64,000 nucleotides of DNA from CAZZKG01 sp964654825 (GCA_964654825.1 CAZZKG010000006.1:33382-97381), one strand, 5' to 3'; numbered from the stretch's first letter, positions 7,888 through 17,720 are shown. Notes: generated by a model from the sequence alone, not told the origin. Translations and numbers: made by a program.

Positions 7888-10035
7888 TCAGTCGACATAA
7901 CCAAGTGCCTTCAGGAGTTCTCTCGTTTCTTTGTCCATCTCCGGAATTTCTTCGGTTTCCCGGAGCAGTGCCGGGAGGGAGCCTTTCCACTGCAGAAGAC
8001 TGTCCCTCATCCCGGTGATCTGCAAATCTCCCGATTCCTTCAGGTCGACTTCTTCCCCCGGATCGGTGGAGATCCGGTACAGCTCATCCCGGCCATCGGA
8101 TGACCAGATGTATTTCAACGTGTCATTTCGAACCGACTTTAGTCTCCGGTCGAAAAAACTCAAGAATTCCGAATCGACGCCTTTCGCTTCAGCCCAGCTC
8201 TGGACTCTCTTGAATTGATCCCTGGGACTCATGTATTCTGAGTATGCGGTCACCCGCGTATCCTCTCCCCTGATGCTGGACAGCAGGTTCTTGCCGGCAA
8301 CGGTGTAACCTACATTGTCATTCGACAGACTTGCGACATCGAGAATCGTGGTGAATACATCGACGGACTGTGCGATTGCTTTTATCCTCACACCGCTCGG
8401 GACGAGGGAAGGATACCGTATGATGAGCGGGATCCTGAGAGTCGTATCGTACAAGCTCAACTGGTGATCCAGAAGATTGTGTTCTCCGATGTTTTCCCCG
8501 TGATCCGCGGTCAGTATCAGGAAAGTGTTTTCCAGGTATCCCTGATCGCCCAGGTATTTCACCAACTCCCCGATCCTCATGTCGAGATACGCGATTTCCG
8601 CCTCATAGAGCCCCCGGAGAGCACTGATTTCTTCGGCCGAGAGAGCCAGACCCTCTTTCGATTCATCCGCAAGCATCCGGTAGAGGGTACGAACATTCAT
8701 CTTCCGCATTTTCATTACGGTTTCACTGTCCTCGATGAATTTTCTTCTCCAATCTTCGGGTGGATTATACAAGAGATGCGGTTCGAAGTAGTTTACGAAC
8801 ATGAAAAACGGTTTCGAGCTATCATGTCTGCGTTCCAGCCAGCCCTGAATAACTTCGTTTGTGGATCTTGCCCCGGCATCCGCTCTGTCACAGAGGGAAA
8901 GGAGGTGGCCCTTGATCTGACTGCAGGTGGTCGGGAACCTGGACGACCCCTTCCACATGCCGTAGAAATCATTGAATCCCTGGACGAGGTTTGTTGCCGG
9001 ACCAACCAGTGCGTTATTCGAGATCGCCACCGTCTGATATCCGTCATCACGGAGAAGTTCTGCAACCGTAGTGATGGGATCATCCAGGTACAGATGCTCC
9101 CAGCTGGCACCGTGGCTGCTCGTATAAAGCCCAGTGAACATCGAGCAGTGAGTGGGAACGGTCCATGGCGCGGTAGCAACCATATTCTGGAAGAGTGCAC
9201 CCTCCTCCGCGAGACCATCGATGTTCGGTGAAGTCTCTATCGTGTGCCCATAACAGGAGAGAAAGTCACTCCTGCAGGTATCCATCACGATGAGGAGGAT
9301 ATTGGGCTTCCCGTTCGAGACAGCCGAAGAAGGGTGGACATCGCCCCCCATATACACAAGCGCCGTTACTACGAGGAGCAGGACAATCCCGCCGACCCCC
9401 TCGATCTTCCCGACGGCCGCCTGGAATGGACGTGAACTGAAGATCTTGAAACACAGATAGTAGGCCGGGAAGAACAGGATCACAAGTCCTGCATTATAGA
9501 TACCTGCAGGCGGCTCGAAGAAAATCGTAGTGTCGTAAAGGTAATGGTTGATGAGTCTTAAAAAAAGAAAGCCCAGTTGGATCACTACGATCGATGAGAG
9601 GAAAAAAGGGAACGGTTTACCGATCTTCCGACTGAGACACTGTAACATAAGAAAAACGAGGAGTGCGGCGACGATGGACAATACGAACAGAAGCGCTCCG
9701 CCCCCGATCCGCCCCATCAGATAAGGAGTCCTCCGGATCAGGACGGCCGTGTCGAAGAAGACGAGAAGAGAAGTGAAGAGCGTAAGAGCCGTATGAATTC
9801 TGCTGTCCCGGCGAGCAAGGCCGCCGGTAACAACAGGGTAGAGAAGCGTACCTGCTAAGAGAGCGAAGAGCACATAGGCAACGAAAGCCCGTGACACGCC
9901 TGAGACAGGAATTACGTCAAATGTGAGGAGACTGAAGAGCCCTTCGATGATGGCGAGGACAACAGCACCGATCAGCCAGTAAAAAATGTGGCATCGCAGG
10001 TCATAGTGCTTGTTGATCTTCAATTCCTCAGTCAT
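7888..10035 (-). CDS. Membrane sulfatase-fold protein with Thr at the nucleophile position
   Basis: This protein of about 715 residues starts at ATG 10035, which has GGGAGGA eight bases upstream; an in-frame codon at 10071 lacks a site. Residues 20-230 form a polytopic membrane domain of about six segments. An extracytoplasmic sulfatase (PF00884-type) domain follows. It has NILLIVMDTCRSD (metal ligand Asp), WTVPTHCSMFTG at 291-302 and LTADHGENIGEH. Classical sulfatases have Cys or Ser at the position of T292. Thr there resembles the phosphotransferase members (LtaS- and EptA-like). This suggests transfer of phosphoglycerol or phosphoethanolamine, or phosphodiester hydrolysis, on the exported glycan rather than desulfation. 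The substrate is inference. Confidence 0.85.
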   Translation of the reverse strand: MTEELKINKHYDLRCHIFYWLIGAVVLAIIEGLFSLLTFDVIPVSGVSRAFVAYVLFALLAGTLLYPVVTGGLARRDSRIHTALTLFTSLLVFFDTAVLIRRTPYLMGRIGGGALLFVLSIVAALLVFLMLQCLSRKIGKPFPFFLSSIVVIQLGFLFLRLINHYLYDTTIFFEPPAGIYNAGLVILFFPAYYLCFKIFSSRPFQAAVGKIEGVGGIVLLLVVTALVYMGGDVHPSSAVSNGKPNILLIVMDTCRSDFLSCYGHTIETSPNIDGLAEEGALFQNMVATAPWTVPTHCSMFTGLYTSSHGASWEHLYLDDPITTVAELLRDDGYQTVAISNNALVGPATNLVQGFNDFYGMWKGSSRFPTTCSQIKGHLLSLCDRADAGARSTNEVIQGWLERRHDSSKPFFMFVNYFEPHLLYNPPEDWRRKFIEDSETVMKMRKMNVRTLYRMLADESKEGLALSAEEISALRGLYEAEIAYLDMRIGELVKYLGDQGYLENTFLILTADHGENIGEHNLLDHQLSLYDTTLRIPLIIRYPSLVPSGVRIKAIAQSVDVFTTILDVASLSNDNVGYTVAGKNLLSSIRGEDTRVTAYSEYMSPRDQFKRVQSWAEAKGVDSEFLSFFDRRLKSVRNDTLKYIWSSDGRDELYRISTDPGEEVDLKESGDLQITGMRDSLLQWKGSLPALLRETEEIPEMDKETRELLKALGYVD

Positions 10036-10119
10036 AGAGCGTATCCTCCCTGGTATGACTCGTTTCTGCACCCGTGAGCACAGGAGAGACTAGAGGGCAC
10101 CATTGCCCCGATTACCCCA

Positions 10120-11964
10120 TCAGTGAATGTATCCGAGGCTTCTGAGCCTTTCGCTCTCTTCAGGATCCAGGGGAACCACATCCCGAAGTCCCACGCGTTC
10201 CGTCCAGGTCAGGAGAGCATCCTCGAGTGAATCCGTGACGACCGTGTCACCCTGGGTAGCCGCGGGCAGGCACTCGATAGTCCTCTCCCCACTCTCCAGA
10301 TCCATTCGGAGTATCGAGCTTTTGCTCCTCACCGAAACGAGGCCACACGGACCACAGTCGGAAAAGGCGAATCGATTTTCTTCCGGCGTCGACAGCAGAG
10401 AGGTCCCCTCGAGACCCTGTGGAACGGGCAACATAACAATTTGAAGAATGGTCGGCATGATGTCAACAATCTCCGCAAGAGGGCCGTCTCCGGTGCCGCC
10501 CAGCCATCCGTTCGGATCGACCATGATGAGCGGCACATTCAGTACCTCTCTGCGTAAACCCCCGTGCATGAAATAGGATCCGTTCTCTCCGAAGTACTCT
10601 CCGTGGTCGGCTACGACGACGACGAGCATGTTTTTGAGCCTCCCCATCGCAGATAGTTCAGCAAGAAGTCTGCCTAACTCCCTGTCAGCATAAGAGATTT
10701 CCCCACCATACAGAGCCCAGGCGTGCTGCTTCTCCCGCTCGGTAATCCCTATCGTGTTGTCGAAGATCTTCTGGGGTGTAGCCAGGTAATCGTAAGGTCT
10801 GAAAATTCCTTCGAAGCCGGGGTCATACAGGTCCGTGAATGGAGGAGGCGGGAGATAGGTGAAATGCGGATCGAAATAATGGACCCAGAGGAATACATTT
10901 CCATCCATTTTCCTCAACCAGCGGAGAGCACAATCCGTGGTTTCGGATGCCTTTCTCTCCTGCAGGCTCCGGAAGAAGACAGCGAAGGAACCGGGAGCGA
11001 GTTTCTTTAAAAACCGCCACGTGAACTCACCCAGGGATGTTCTCATAAATCCTTCCATGGAAGTGAACACATCATCGTAGGCCATAAACCCGGCGTTGAG
11101 TCCGCACACATCATGAGACAGGGAAGATCCGCTCAACACTGCAGCCGACCCGTACCCGTATCGCGCGAGCAGTGCCGGAAGGGTCAGCGTACCTTCTTTG
11201 AGCTGTATCCCGTTTGTTCTTATCCGGTGAGACGACGGGTACAGTGAAGTCAGCAGCGAGGCGTGAGACGGAGCCGTAAATGGACTCTGGCTGACGGCTT
11301 CGGTGAACAGGACTCCGGTTCGGGCGAGGCTGTCGAGCGTTGGTGTTTTGAAGATCGGATTGCCGTAGCATCCGAGTGCGTCCTTTCGAACCGTATCGAG
11401 GCTTATGATCAGGATATCCTTCCGGTCCCCATTTTCCGCCGCCGGAAAGTCCTTAGCGTTTCGGGAAGGAAGAATAGAACACAGGATGGTCATTAGAACG
11501 AGGAGGACGAGGCAGACGGGTACAAACGATCGGGGAGTAACTCTTTGAAGCGGGCTCTTTTGCAGTATGAGAAAGAGGAAAAGTGCGGAAACCATCAGAA
11601 GAGCAGTGGCGAAGACACTTTTCCAGTCCAGCAGACCGATACCCTTCAGAATATCCAGATGAACCCAGAGACCTGTGTAGAAAAGGAAAACAAGCACCAG
11701 ATTGAAACTGATGAAAAACACAAACCTGCCCTCGGAACCGGCTTTTTCTCCTACGGGCAAGAGGAGAAACAACACACCGATCACAGCCCCCGGTATCATT
11801 GAGAGAAGAGCCGGAACAAGGATCAACCCGGTGAAAGGGTAACAACGTAGTACTTCGGGCGGCCCGAAGGAGTGGAAGACAGTGATCCTCGTGATGAGTT
11901 CTCCTAAAAAAGCAAGTACCCAGATAAGTACTCCGGCAATCAGAAAGTAGAAGCTTCTCCTCAC
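10120..11964 (-). CDS. Second membrane sulfatase-fold protein with Thr at the nucleophile position
   Basis: This 614-residue protein begins with a GTG whose first bases overlap the upstream stop (GTGA), with AGGAGGGA as ribosome-binding site. Four to five membrane segments occupy residues 5-165. The catalytic domain contains DILIISLDTVRKD, SPFTAPSHASLLTS (T230 at the nucleophile position) and VVADHGEYFGENG. It is a paralogue of the neighbouring gene at 7888-10035 and shares the Thr substitution, so it is unlikely to be a formylglycine sulfatase. Adjacent paralogues in one operon suggest two related decorations of the same polymer. Function is inferred from fold and context. Confidence 0.85.
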   Translation of the reverse strand: MRRSFYFLIAGVLIWVLAFLGELITRITVFHSFGPPEVLRCYPFTGLILVPALLSMIPGAVIGVLFLLLPVGEKAGSEGRFVFFISFNLVLVFLFYTGLWVHLDILKGIGLLDWKSVFATALLMVSALFLFLILQKSPLQRVTPRSFVPVCLVLLVLMTILCSILPSRNAKDFPAAENGDRKDILIISLDTVRKDALGCYGNPIFKTPTLDSLARTGVLFTEAVSQSPFTAPSHASLLTSLYPSSHRIRTNGIQLKEGTLTLPALLARYGYGSAAVLSGSSLSHDVCGLNAGFMAYDDVFTSMEGFMRTSLGEFTWRFLKKLAPGSFAVFFRSLQERKASETTDCALRWLRKMDGNVFLWVHYFDPHFTYLPPPPFTDLYDPGFEGIFRPYDYLATPQKIFDNTIGITEREKQHAWALYGGEISYADRELGRLLAELSAMGRLKNMLVVVVADHGEYFGENGSYFMHGGLRREVLNVPLIMVDPNGWLGGTGDGPLAEIVDIMPTILQIVMLPVPQGLEGTSLLSTPEENRFAFSDCGPCGLVSVRSKSSILRMDLESGERTIECLPAATQGDTVVTDSLEDALLTWTERVGLRDVVPLDPEESERLRSLGYIH

Positions 11965-13610
11965 CGGTTTCCCTCCTTTACAAATATTTCGACGCCAGGC
12001 ATGAATGTGTCTCTGTATGTCGGATCGAGTCTCCCGTACAATCCACTGTGCATGAAATCCCTCCGATAGTCAGCCACCCGCCTGTACCCGTAGATCCCCG
12101 ACCGCAGCCCGTCGATGAATTCCCTCCCCTCTTCGGTCCCTTCGCTGCCCCGTTCGAACCCGACGGTGATGAGCCTCGAAGTGATAATGACATCCGGTTG
12201 CTGCTCTTTGAGCCACGTACGTGTAAATTGATCGGGTCTCATGAGGGACAGGTCGTAGGTTTCACCCGAGAGAGGAGGTGTGAAGTGAGTGGCGGCGATC
12301 GTGCTGCCCACCGCGACATTTTCACTGACCCATCTCAGACCCTCATCGAGTGTCGAACGACCCCGGGGCATATACCGTTCGATCGACCAGGTAAACACAC
12401 CGGTATACACGATGACAGCTGCCGCGACGAGGCAGGCCAGTTTTCCTGCTACTCCCCGTCGTCTGGTGAGGAGAGAAAATGCATATCCTGCTGTTATGCA
12501 GAATCCGATCACAAGCGGTATGTAGTATCTGAGAAAAACCACTTTCATCACCGACGTGAGCAGAAAATAGGGAATTGCATAGAACAGGATCCAGACAAAG
12601 CCCTCTTCTTTCTTCCAGATGCCTGCGACAATCCCCACGAGGGAAACGAGGTACAACGGCAGCCCGAGGGAGAAGGGAAATGCAGCGAGAATCTGATAGA
12701 GAATACGATGGTAGACGATACCATCCCCGGCCAGGTCGAAACCAGGGTGCCCCTTTTCTGATACATGGAACATCTCATACGCGAAATCGGTACTGAACCG
12801 CTCGTAATCGAGGGCTATGAACGGTGAGCAGGCCAGAAAAATGAGAATCGCCAGCAACACGGTCCTGATCGGACCCTTTCCGAGAAAGCTGGCGAGGATG
12901 AACCGCCTACCCTTCCTGAACAACATCGGCAGAATCGACAGGACGAGCGCTCCGTTGTACTTGACCGAGGCCGCGATTCCGGCGGCCACCCCCACCAGTA
13001 CCGAGGAACCGCGTTTTTGTCCGGCCTCTCCCCTGACACCCGCGTAAAGCGCGAGCGTCATGAAAAAGGTCATGAGGACCTCCTGTTTGATATAATGCGA
13101 CTCGAGGACGTGCAGGGGTGTGACCGCAAGTGCAAGTGAAGCGAACGCGGCTGCCCGCCGGGAAAAGAGTCTTTTCACGAGGAAGTACAGAAGGATCACC
13201 GTGAGCACTCCGATCAGGGCAATGGAACACCTGCCGAGCAGGTACAGATCGGCCTGGGCGGCATCGAACGAGAGCTTGAATGCAGTGAGTGTCGGTACCT
13301 TTCCCGAGACGATCGAACCCAAGGCGAAGGGCACGAAGTGGACTGAATAGTAAATCACCACGAGCCCGCAGAGATAATAGAAGATGAAAGAAGGGTAGTG
13401 AAAAAAATGCGGATTCAGGTCACCGGTAGACACCATCTTCACCACCCTGCTCATCACCCTTGTCTCATCGATGTGGTAATGGAGCGGGAGACCGAAATCA
13501 ATCCCGTATATCCTCAACAGGAGAGCCACGAGAGCGATCAGAGACAGAACAATATAATCCCCTCGACCTGTCCTTCCTTCTTCTGCTCTGTATCGTTCGG
13601 AGTTCAACAC
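11961..13610 (-). CDS. GT39-type (ArnT/PMT-like) polyprenyl-phosphate-sugar glycosyltransferase
   Basis: This is a polytopic protein of about 549 residues with some eleven hydrophobic segments. The first extracytoplasmic loop carries the acidic pair HIDE after GIDFGLPLHY, typical of GT-C enzymes that use polyprenyl-phosphate sugars. The start is set at GTG 13610, where GAGGT lies seven bases upstream. It overlaps the deacetylase stop by seven bases; the frame stays open further upstream only in the shadow of that gene. GT39/ArnT-like enzymes transfer a sugar or sugar-like group outside the membrane. Here it may add a side chain or cap to the exopolysaccharide. Acceptor unknown. Confidence 0.83.
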   Translation of the reverse strand: MLNSERYRAEEGRTGRGDYIVLSLIALVALLLRIYGIDFGLPLHYHIDETRVMSRVVKMVSTGDLNPHFFHYPSFIFYYLCGLVVIYYSVHFVPFALGSIVSGKVPTLTAFKLSFDAAQADLYLLGRCSIALIGVLTVILLYFLVKRLFSRRAAAFASLALAVTPLHVLESHYIKQEVLMTFFMTLALYAGVRGEAGQKRGSSVLVGVAAGIAASVKYNGALVLSILPMLFRKGRRFILASFLGKGPIRTVLLAILIFLACSPFIALDYERFSTDFAYEMFHVSEKGHPGFDLAGDGIVYHRILYQILAAFPFSLGLPLYLVSLVGIVAGIWKKEEGFVWILFYAIPYFLLTSVMKVVFLRYYIPLVIGFCITAGYAFSLLTRRRGVAGKLACLVAAAVIVYTGVFTWSIERYMPRGRSTLDEGLRWVSENVAVGSTIAATHFTPPLSGETYDLSLMRPDQFTRTWLKEQQPDVIITSRLITVGFERGSEGTEEGREFIDGLRSGIYGYRRVADYRRDFMHSGLYGRLDPTYRDTFMPGVEIFVKEGNR

Positions 13611-14374
13611 GTGATAAACCTCAATCTGTCGATTCCCGTTCTGTCTATCCATTCGAGGTACCGAGAGACAGAAAAACAGAGAAATGCTTCGGCATACCCG
13701 GATGATCCCATCTCGAGCGCTCTCCTCTTCGAGAGTGCCAGGGAAGTCCGCATGTAGTCGACCTGTTCGAGCTGAGATGCAAAACAGAGGAGCGCCTCCC
13801 GTTTTGCCCGCGCGTAAGGTGAAATGTCCAGATACAGATTGGGTGGTAGAGGCGTCCACACTTCATATCCGAGAATGAGGGTCTCCGGGGCCGATGACTG
13901 AATGATCCTCTTCAGTAACCGGTTGGTCTCTATGTGATCAACGTGGTTGTCGAAGAACCAGGGGAGGAAGATGAGTTCGGGTGCAAAATCTCTCAGGAGC
14001 TGTTTCAATCGATTCAGTATCCGGGGCTCAGGTCTGAGGAGCGTTTCCGGAGCTGACAAGTGTTCCGTCTCTGTCACTCCCAGTATCTCGAGCGCACGAG
14101 CCGATTCCGCCTTCCTGATCCGTTCCACCTCCGACCTGTCATCCATCCGGGGGATACCCTCCCTACCGTCGGTGAGATAGATAACCTTGACTCTGTGTCC
14201 CCGTTCGAGCTGCATCAGAATGGTCCCACCCATACCGATCACATCGTCATCGTAGTGCGGAGACAGAACCAGAGTCCTGCCTCCCGGAAGTTCATTGATG
14301 ACCACCCGTCCACGGCGATTGCACAGCTGCAGAATGGATCTCTTGTACCGGTTAAAAATTATATTACCGGGCAT
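13604..14374 (-). CDS. PIG-L (LmbE-like) zinc-dependent deacetylase
   Basis: This protein of about 256 residues shows the PIG-L signature: LVLSPHYDDDVIGMGG, a variant of the usual P-H-P-D-D-E zinc and catalytic motif, and FFDNHVDHIETNRLL with the downstream zinc-binding histidines (H-x2-D-H). The family removes N-acetyl groups from GlcNAc-containing substrates. Start ATG 14374 has GGAG six bases upstream; a GTG at 14386 has none. It overlaps both neighbours by a few bases, so it is coupled within the polysaccharide operon. Probable job: deacetylation of an amino sugar of the repeat unit or its precursor. The last acidic residue is Asp, not the common Glu. Confidence 0.85.
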   Translation of the reverse strand: MPGNIIFNRYKRSILQLCNRRGRVVINELPGGRTLVLSPHYDDDVIGMGGTILMQLERGHRVKVIYLTDGREGIPRMDDRSEVERIRKAESARALEILGVTETEHLSAPETLLRPEPRILNRLKQLLRDFAPELIFLPWFFDNHVDHIETNRLLKRIIQSSAPETLILGYEVWTPLPPNLYLDISPYARAKREALLCFASQLEQVDYMRTSLALSKRRALEMGSSGYAEAFLCFSVSRYLEWIDRTGIDRLRFITC

Positions 14375-15035
14375 TCCCCTCTCCACGTAAAACGAAATCG
14401 GAGGGTGTCATGATCCCCTCATCACAGGAGATGAATGACTCATACCAGCCGCGCCCACCCCCCGCCATTGCGCTCCCGTAAGCCATAGCCGATTGCGAAA
14501 GCTGAAGTTCTCCCCCGCAGCCGAGTGCATGGAGCGCCAGGAATTTTGATCGGACGGCCTGATCGACACAAAGCTGATATTCGGGGAGCACAAGCATTCT
14601 TGACTGGTAATAAAAACTCCCGAGGTGAAGCTTCTTTTCCAATTCATCGATCTTCGGCTTCTCATCCGCGGTGAGCGGAAACGGATAGAACAGGATCGCT
14701 TCGTGGGGGACTGCCGGGCTTCCATCCTGTTCCCAGCAGCTCAACCGGGGAGTAACAATTACGGTGCCCAGCTTACGGATCGCCGTCTTTTCGCGATCAG
14801 TGTAAGGTTTCTCTACCACCGCGAGACACTCCCCATCCACCGCTGCGTGCCCCGCCAGAAGTCCCCCACAGCCTGATATTACCTCCCGCACGTCCCTTCC
14901 GTATACTATCAGGATGGTCCCGTGACCTGGCTTGAGAGGAGTGGGGATCACCACGAGGTTCAGGGGTCGGGGTAAGATGTTTCCGGTGATCCTGCCAATA
15001 CCGGCAATCGCCCTTTTGATAAATGCTTTTGCCAT
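14364..15035 (-). CDS. Degenerate PIG-L-like protein, probably catalytically dead
   Basis: This protein of about 223 residues sits directly upstream of the intact PIG-L gene. Its TILIVYGRDVREVISGCGG segment aligns with the family block V-x-A-P-H-P-D-D-E-V-x-G-C-G-G, but the H-x-D-D-(D/E) residues are replaced by G-R-D-V-R. The VLPEYQLCVDQAVRSKFLAL stretch resembles the C-terminal part of PIG-L proteins, where substrate-binding residues lie. ATG 15035 follows the upstream stop by four bases; an earlier ATG at 15065 is possible. It may be a pseudoenzyme that partners the downstream deacetylase. The alignment is by eye, so homology is probable, not certain. Confidence 0.6.
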   Translation of the reverse strand: MAKAFIKRAIAGIGRITGNILPRPLNLVVIPTPLKPGHGTILIVYGRDVREVISGCGGLLAGHAAVDGECLAVVEKPYTDREKTAIRKLGTVIVTPRLSCWEQDGSPAVPHEAILFYPFPLTADEKPKIDELEKKLHLGSFYYQSRMLVLPEYQLCVDQAVRSKFLALHALGCGGELQLSQSAMAYGSAMAGGGRGWYESFISCDEGIMTPSDFVLRGEGNAR

Positions 15036-15039
15036 GAAT

Positions 15040-16260
15040 CTACACCAATCTCGAGATAGATTCATCGATTCGTAAGCCGGCAGTCTTCGTGTAGACTTCG
15101 CCGAGCTGCTGCATGTGAATCTCCGATGTAAATGTACGCCGCACTACTTCTCTGCCGTTTTTTCCCATCCGGTCTGCTCCCGCTCCGTCCTCGAGGATCC
15201 GGACAAGTGCCCGGGCGAGTGCGGGTGAATCACCGTAAGGTACGAGTAAACCGGTGGTCTCTTCCTGCACCAGCTCGGGTATCCCGCCGAGCCTGGATGC
15301 GACGACAGGTCTCCCGGCCGCCATCGCCTCGAGGATTACGAGAGGGCAATTTTCCTTGACGACTGATGGCAGAACCACGACCCTCGAGGCCCCGAAAAGA
15401 GGACGGAGTCTCTCCTCGTCGAGCTGACCGTGAAACTTCACTGCTCCGCCCACGCCAAGCTCACTGGCGGATCGTTGAAGATCGTTCATCTCAGGACCGA
15501 CGCCTACGATGTCGAGAATCGCGCTGGGCACTCCATCGAGGACTTCACGAAAAGAACGGAGGAGGTGATCAACCCCCTTACTCGGATACAGGGAACCTAC
15601 GAAAAGGATACTCCGTGAGGCACCGGGAAGTATACCTCCTTCGAAATAATGAGTATGTACAAAGTTGGGGACAAGTACCGGTTCGATCCCGAAGTGAGTG
15701 ACGTTCTCGGCGAGTGCCCTGCTCGGCGTAATGAGAGTCCAGTCCTCCCGTGAGAAGAGCCTCCTGACGAGCTTGCGGGACGGGACCTGGGCGATGTACT
15801 TACTGATCGGGATACATCCTTCACTGACGCAGACGGTCCCGAAGGACCAGGGGCAGACGAGCCCGTTCTTTCTCACACCTCTCTCATTCGGGCACACGAT
15901 CCGTATGTCGTGTGCGGTCTGAACCAGAGGAGGACCTTTGGAACAGGCCAGATATACTGTGTGCGAGTAGAGACAGTTCCCCTGAACATGAATGAGATCG
16001 GGTCTCTCTTTGTCTATCACCTTCCGCAGCATCCGAAAGAGCTTCGGATTGAACAGATGCTGTTTCATCCTCCCGGTGAGAGCTCCATTACCGTGGAAGG
16101 GGAAGATTGTGACTTTGCCCTCTTCAGACGAGTCTCCCTGATTGAACGTGAAAAGAGAGACCTCAACTCCCCTTTCCCTGAGCATCCTCGTGAGCTCCAT
16201 CCTGTATCGGTTCGCTCCACCGCGGACGTCCGCGAAATCGTGGAACATCAGCACTTTCAT
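15040..16260 (-). CDS. Glycosyltransferase family 4
   Basis: This is a 406-residue GT4 protein. The N-terminal domain opens MKVLMFHDFADVRGGANRY with the Gly-rich donor loop. The C-terminal domain has SILFVGSLYPSKGVDHLL and VKENCPLVILEAMAAGRPVV with the E-x7-E acidic pair. Its start overlaps the flippase stop (GTATGA) and uses GGAGGT just upstream. Four cysteines between about residues 115 and 165 are unusual but common in one GT4 subgroup. It is predicted to add one sugar to the lipid-linked repeat at the cytoplasmic face of the membrane. Confidence 0.92.
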   Translation of the reverse strand: MKVLMFHDFADVRGGANRYRMELTRMLRERGVEVSLFTFNQGDSSEEGKVTIFPFHGNGALTGRMKQHLFNPKLFRMLRKVIDKERPDLIHVQGNCLYSHTVYLACSKGPPLVQTAHDIRIVCPNERGVRKNGLVCPWSFGTVCVSEGCIPISKYIAQVPSRKLVRRLFSREDWTLITPSRALAENVTHFGIEPVLVPNFVHTHYFEGGILPGASRSILFVGSLYPSKGVDHLLRSFREVLDGVPSAILDIVGVGPEMNDLQRSASELGVGGAVKFHGQLDEERLRPLFGASRVVVLPSVVKENCPLVILEAMAAGRPVVASRLGGIPELVQEETTGLLVPYGDSPALARALVRILEDGAGADRMGKNGREVVRRTFTSEIHMQQLGEVYTKTAGLRIDESISRLV

Positions 16261-17720
16261 ACCGACCTCCGTCCAAAAACGTAGGAGGTGATCTTTAACA
16301 ACGGCTCCTTGATGAACCGGTTTATCTCATCCCGGTCGTAAACCCCGAGCACCTTCAACATGTAACAGTAGGGTACGAGGGCAAGGAGTATTCTGAGGGG
16401 CAGAAACAAGCCGTCGAGGAGGATGAGCACAACCAGCATAGTGGAAAGTGCCAGGAGCGGCCGGGGTAACATACCGAGGTAATCGATTTTGTGGCCGAGA
16501 ACTTTCCTCACGAAGTAAATCCGTATAAAAAGATCGATAACGGTCGAGTTGAGCGAAACCCATGCGGCACCGATATGCTGATACTTTGGAATGAAAATGA
16601 AGTTGAGGACAATGTTGATGCACATGTTTACGGCGACGATGGGGGCAAAACTCGACAGGAGATTCGACTGGAGGATGATAACTCTCATCGGTGTGGTGAA
16701 GAAGAGCAGCGCGCACGCCCAGCTGAGTATGAACAGTACCCGGGCGGATTCCTCGTACTGTTGTCCGAAGATGAACAGCGTGATCTCGCGGTGATAGAGG
16801 ATGAGGACGCTGAAAACCGGCAGCGCCATGGTCAGGAAGAACTTCTGCAGTTTCTGATAAATGAGGACCAGTCTTTCCTTCGCGTGTACATAGAGAGCGG
16901 AAATAGTCGGCTGCATCGCGACGTTTATCAGAACACCGGCCATGGCGATGTGTTCGAGAATCTTGTACGGAGCGGCATAAATGCCCACTGACTCTTCACC
17001 GACCATCTTCGAAAGCATGAAGAAATCAACGCGGATATGGATCATCATGATGAGACCGAGTACCGCGAAAAACATGGCATCCTTGAATATTTTCCTGCAG
17101 AAGACAGTGTCGATCTCGGGTTTGAAAGAGGGAACCACCCGTTTAACGAACCACATGAGGATGATCAGTTTCACCCCACTCCAGAAGCCGAAGGCGAGCA
17201 GGATGGTTTTAATACCGAATCCGAGCCAGATCAGAACGATGCCCGAGGCTGCTGGGAGAAAGCCGACGGCCACCTCGATTGCGGAGGTTATGTCCATGCG
17301 CTCGTGGGCCTTCAGCATCGAGATGAAGGGACCGGACAGTGTAGAGAAAATCAGGAAGGGTATTCCGGCATAGAAGAGCCCTACGATCTCACCCCGGTAG
17401 CCGACTGCATGGATGAGAAGAATCATGAGGACGGAAACGATTATTGATGTGATTATCTTGATACCGAGGATGTTCCTGATGTACTTGCTGGAACGAGAGT
17501 AATCCCTCGCCACGTCCCTCACCGTGAGCGTGTCGAGCCCGCAGTCACTGAAGATGCCGAAGAAAGCGAGAAACAGAAAGACGAGGGACCATTGACCGAA
17601 CCCTTTCGTCCCGAAGTAACGAGCTGCAATAGCAACGAAGGTGATGCTGATGACCTTTGTGAGGATCTGGGCGATTTGGAGGGAGACGACATTTCTCAGT
17701 ATGGTAAATCTTTTGTCCAT
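16257..17720 (-). CDS. Wzx-like polysaccharide flippase (MOP superfamily)
   Basis: This 487-residue, highly hydrophobic protein has about 12-14 membrane segments and the N-terminal polysaccharide-synthesis pattern SLQIAQILTKVISI followed by ARYFGTKGFGQWSLVF. Such proteins flip undecaprenyl-diphosphate-linked repeat units from cytoplasm to periplasm. It is the only flippase seen in the locus. A Wzy-type polymerase would normally accompany it but is not visible, so either it lies outside the window or the unit is transferred without polymerisation. It is preceded 20 bp upstream by the phosphodiesterase gene. Confidence 0.9.
   Translation of the reverse strand: MDKRFTILRNVVSLQIAQILTKVISITFVAIAARYFGTKGFGQWSLVFLFLAFFGIFSDCGLDTLTVRDVARDYSRSSKYIRNILGIKIITSIIVSVLMILLIHAVGYRGEIVGLFYAGIPFLIFSTLSGPFISMLKAHERMDITSAIEVAVGFLPAASGIVLIWLGFGIKTILLAFGFWSGVKLIILMWFVKRVVPSFKPEIDTVFCRKIFKDAMFFAVLGLIMMIHIRVDFFMLSKMVGEESVGIYAAPYKILEHIAMAGVLINVAMQPTISALYVHAKERLVLIYQKLQKFFLTMALPVFSVLILYHREITLFIFGQQYEESARVLFILSWACALLFFTTPMRVIILQSNLLSSFAPIVAVNMCINIVLNFIFIPKYQHIGAAWVSLNSTVIDLFIRIYFVRKVLGHKIDYLGMLPRPLLALSTMLVVLILLDGLFLPLRILLALVPYCYMLKVLGVYDRDEINRFIKEPLLKITSYVFGRRSV

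Noticed and set aside
13610..13859. N-terminal extension of the GT39 protein
   Set aside because: The open frame upstream of GTG 13610 lies wholly inside the deacetylase gene and has no ribosome-binding site or conserved sequence.
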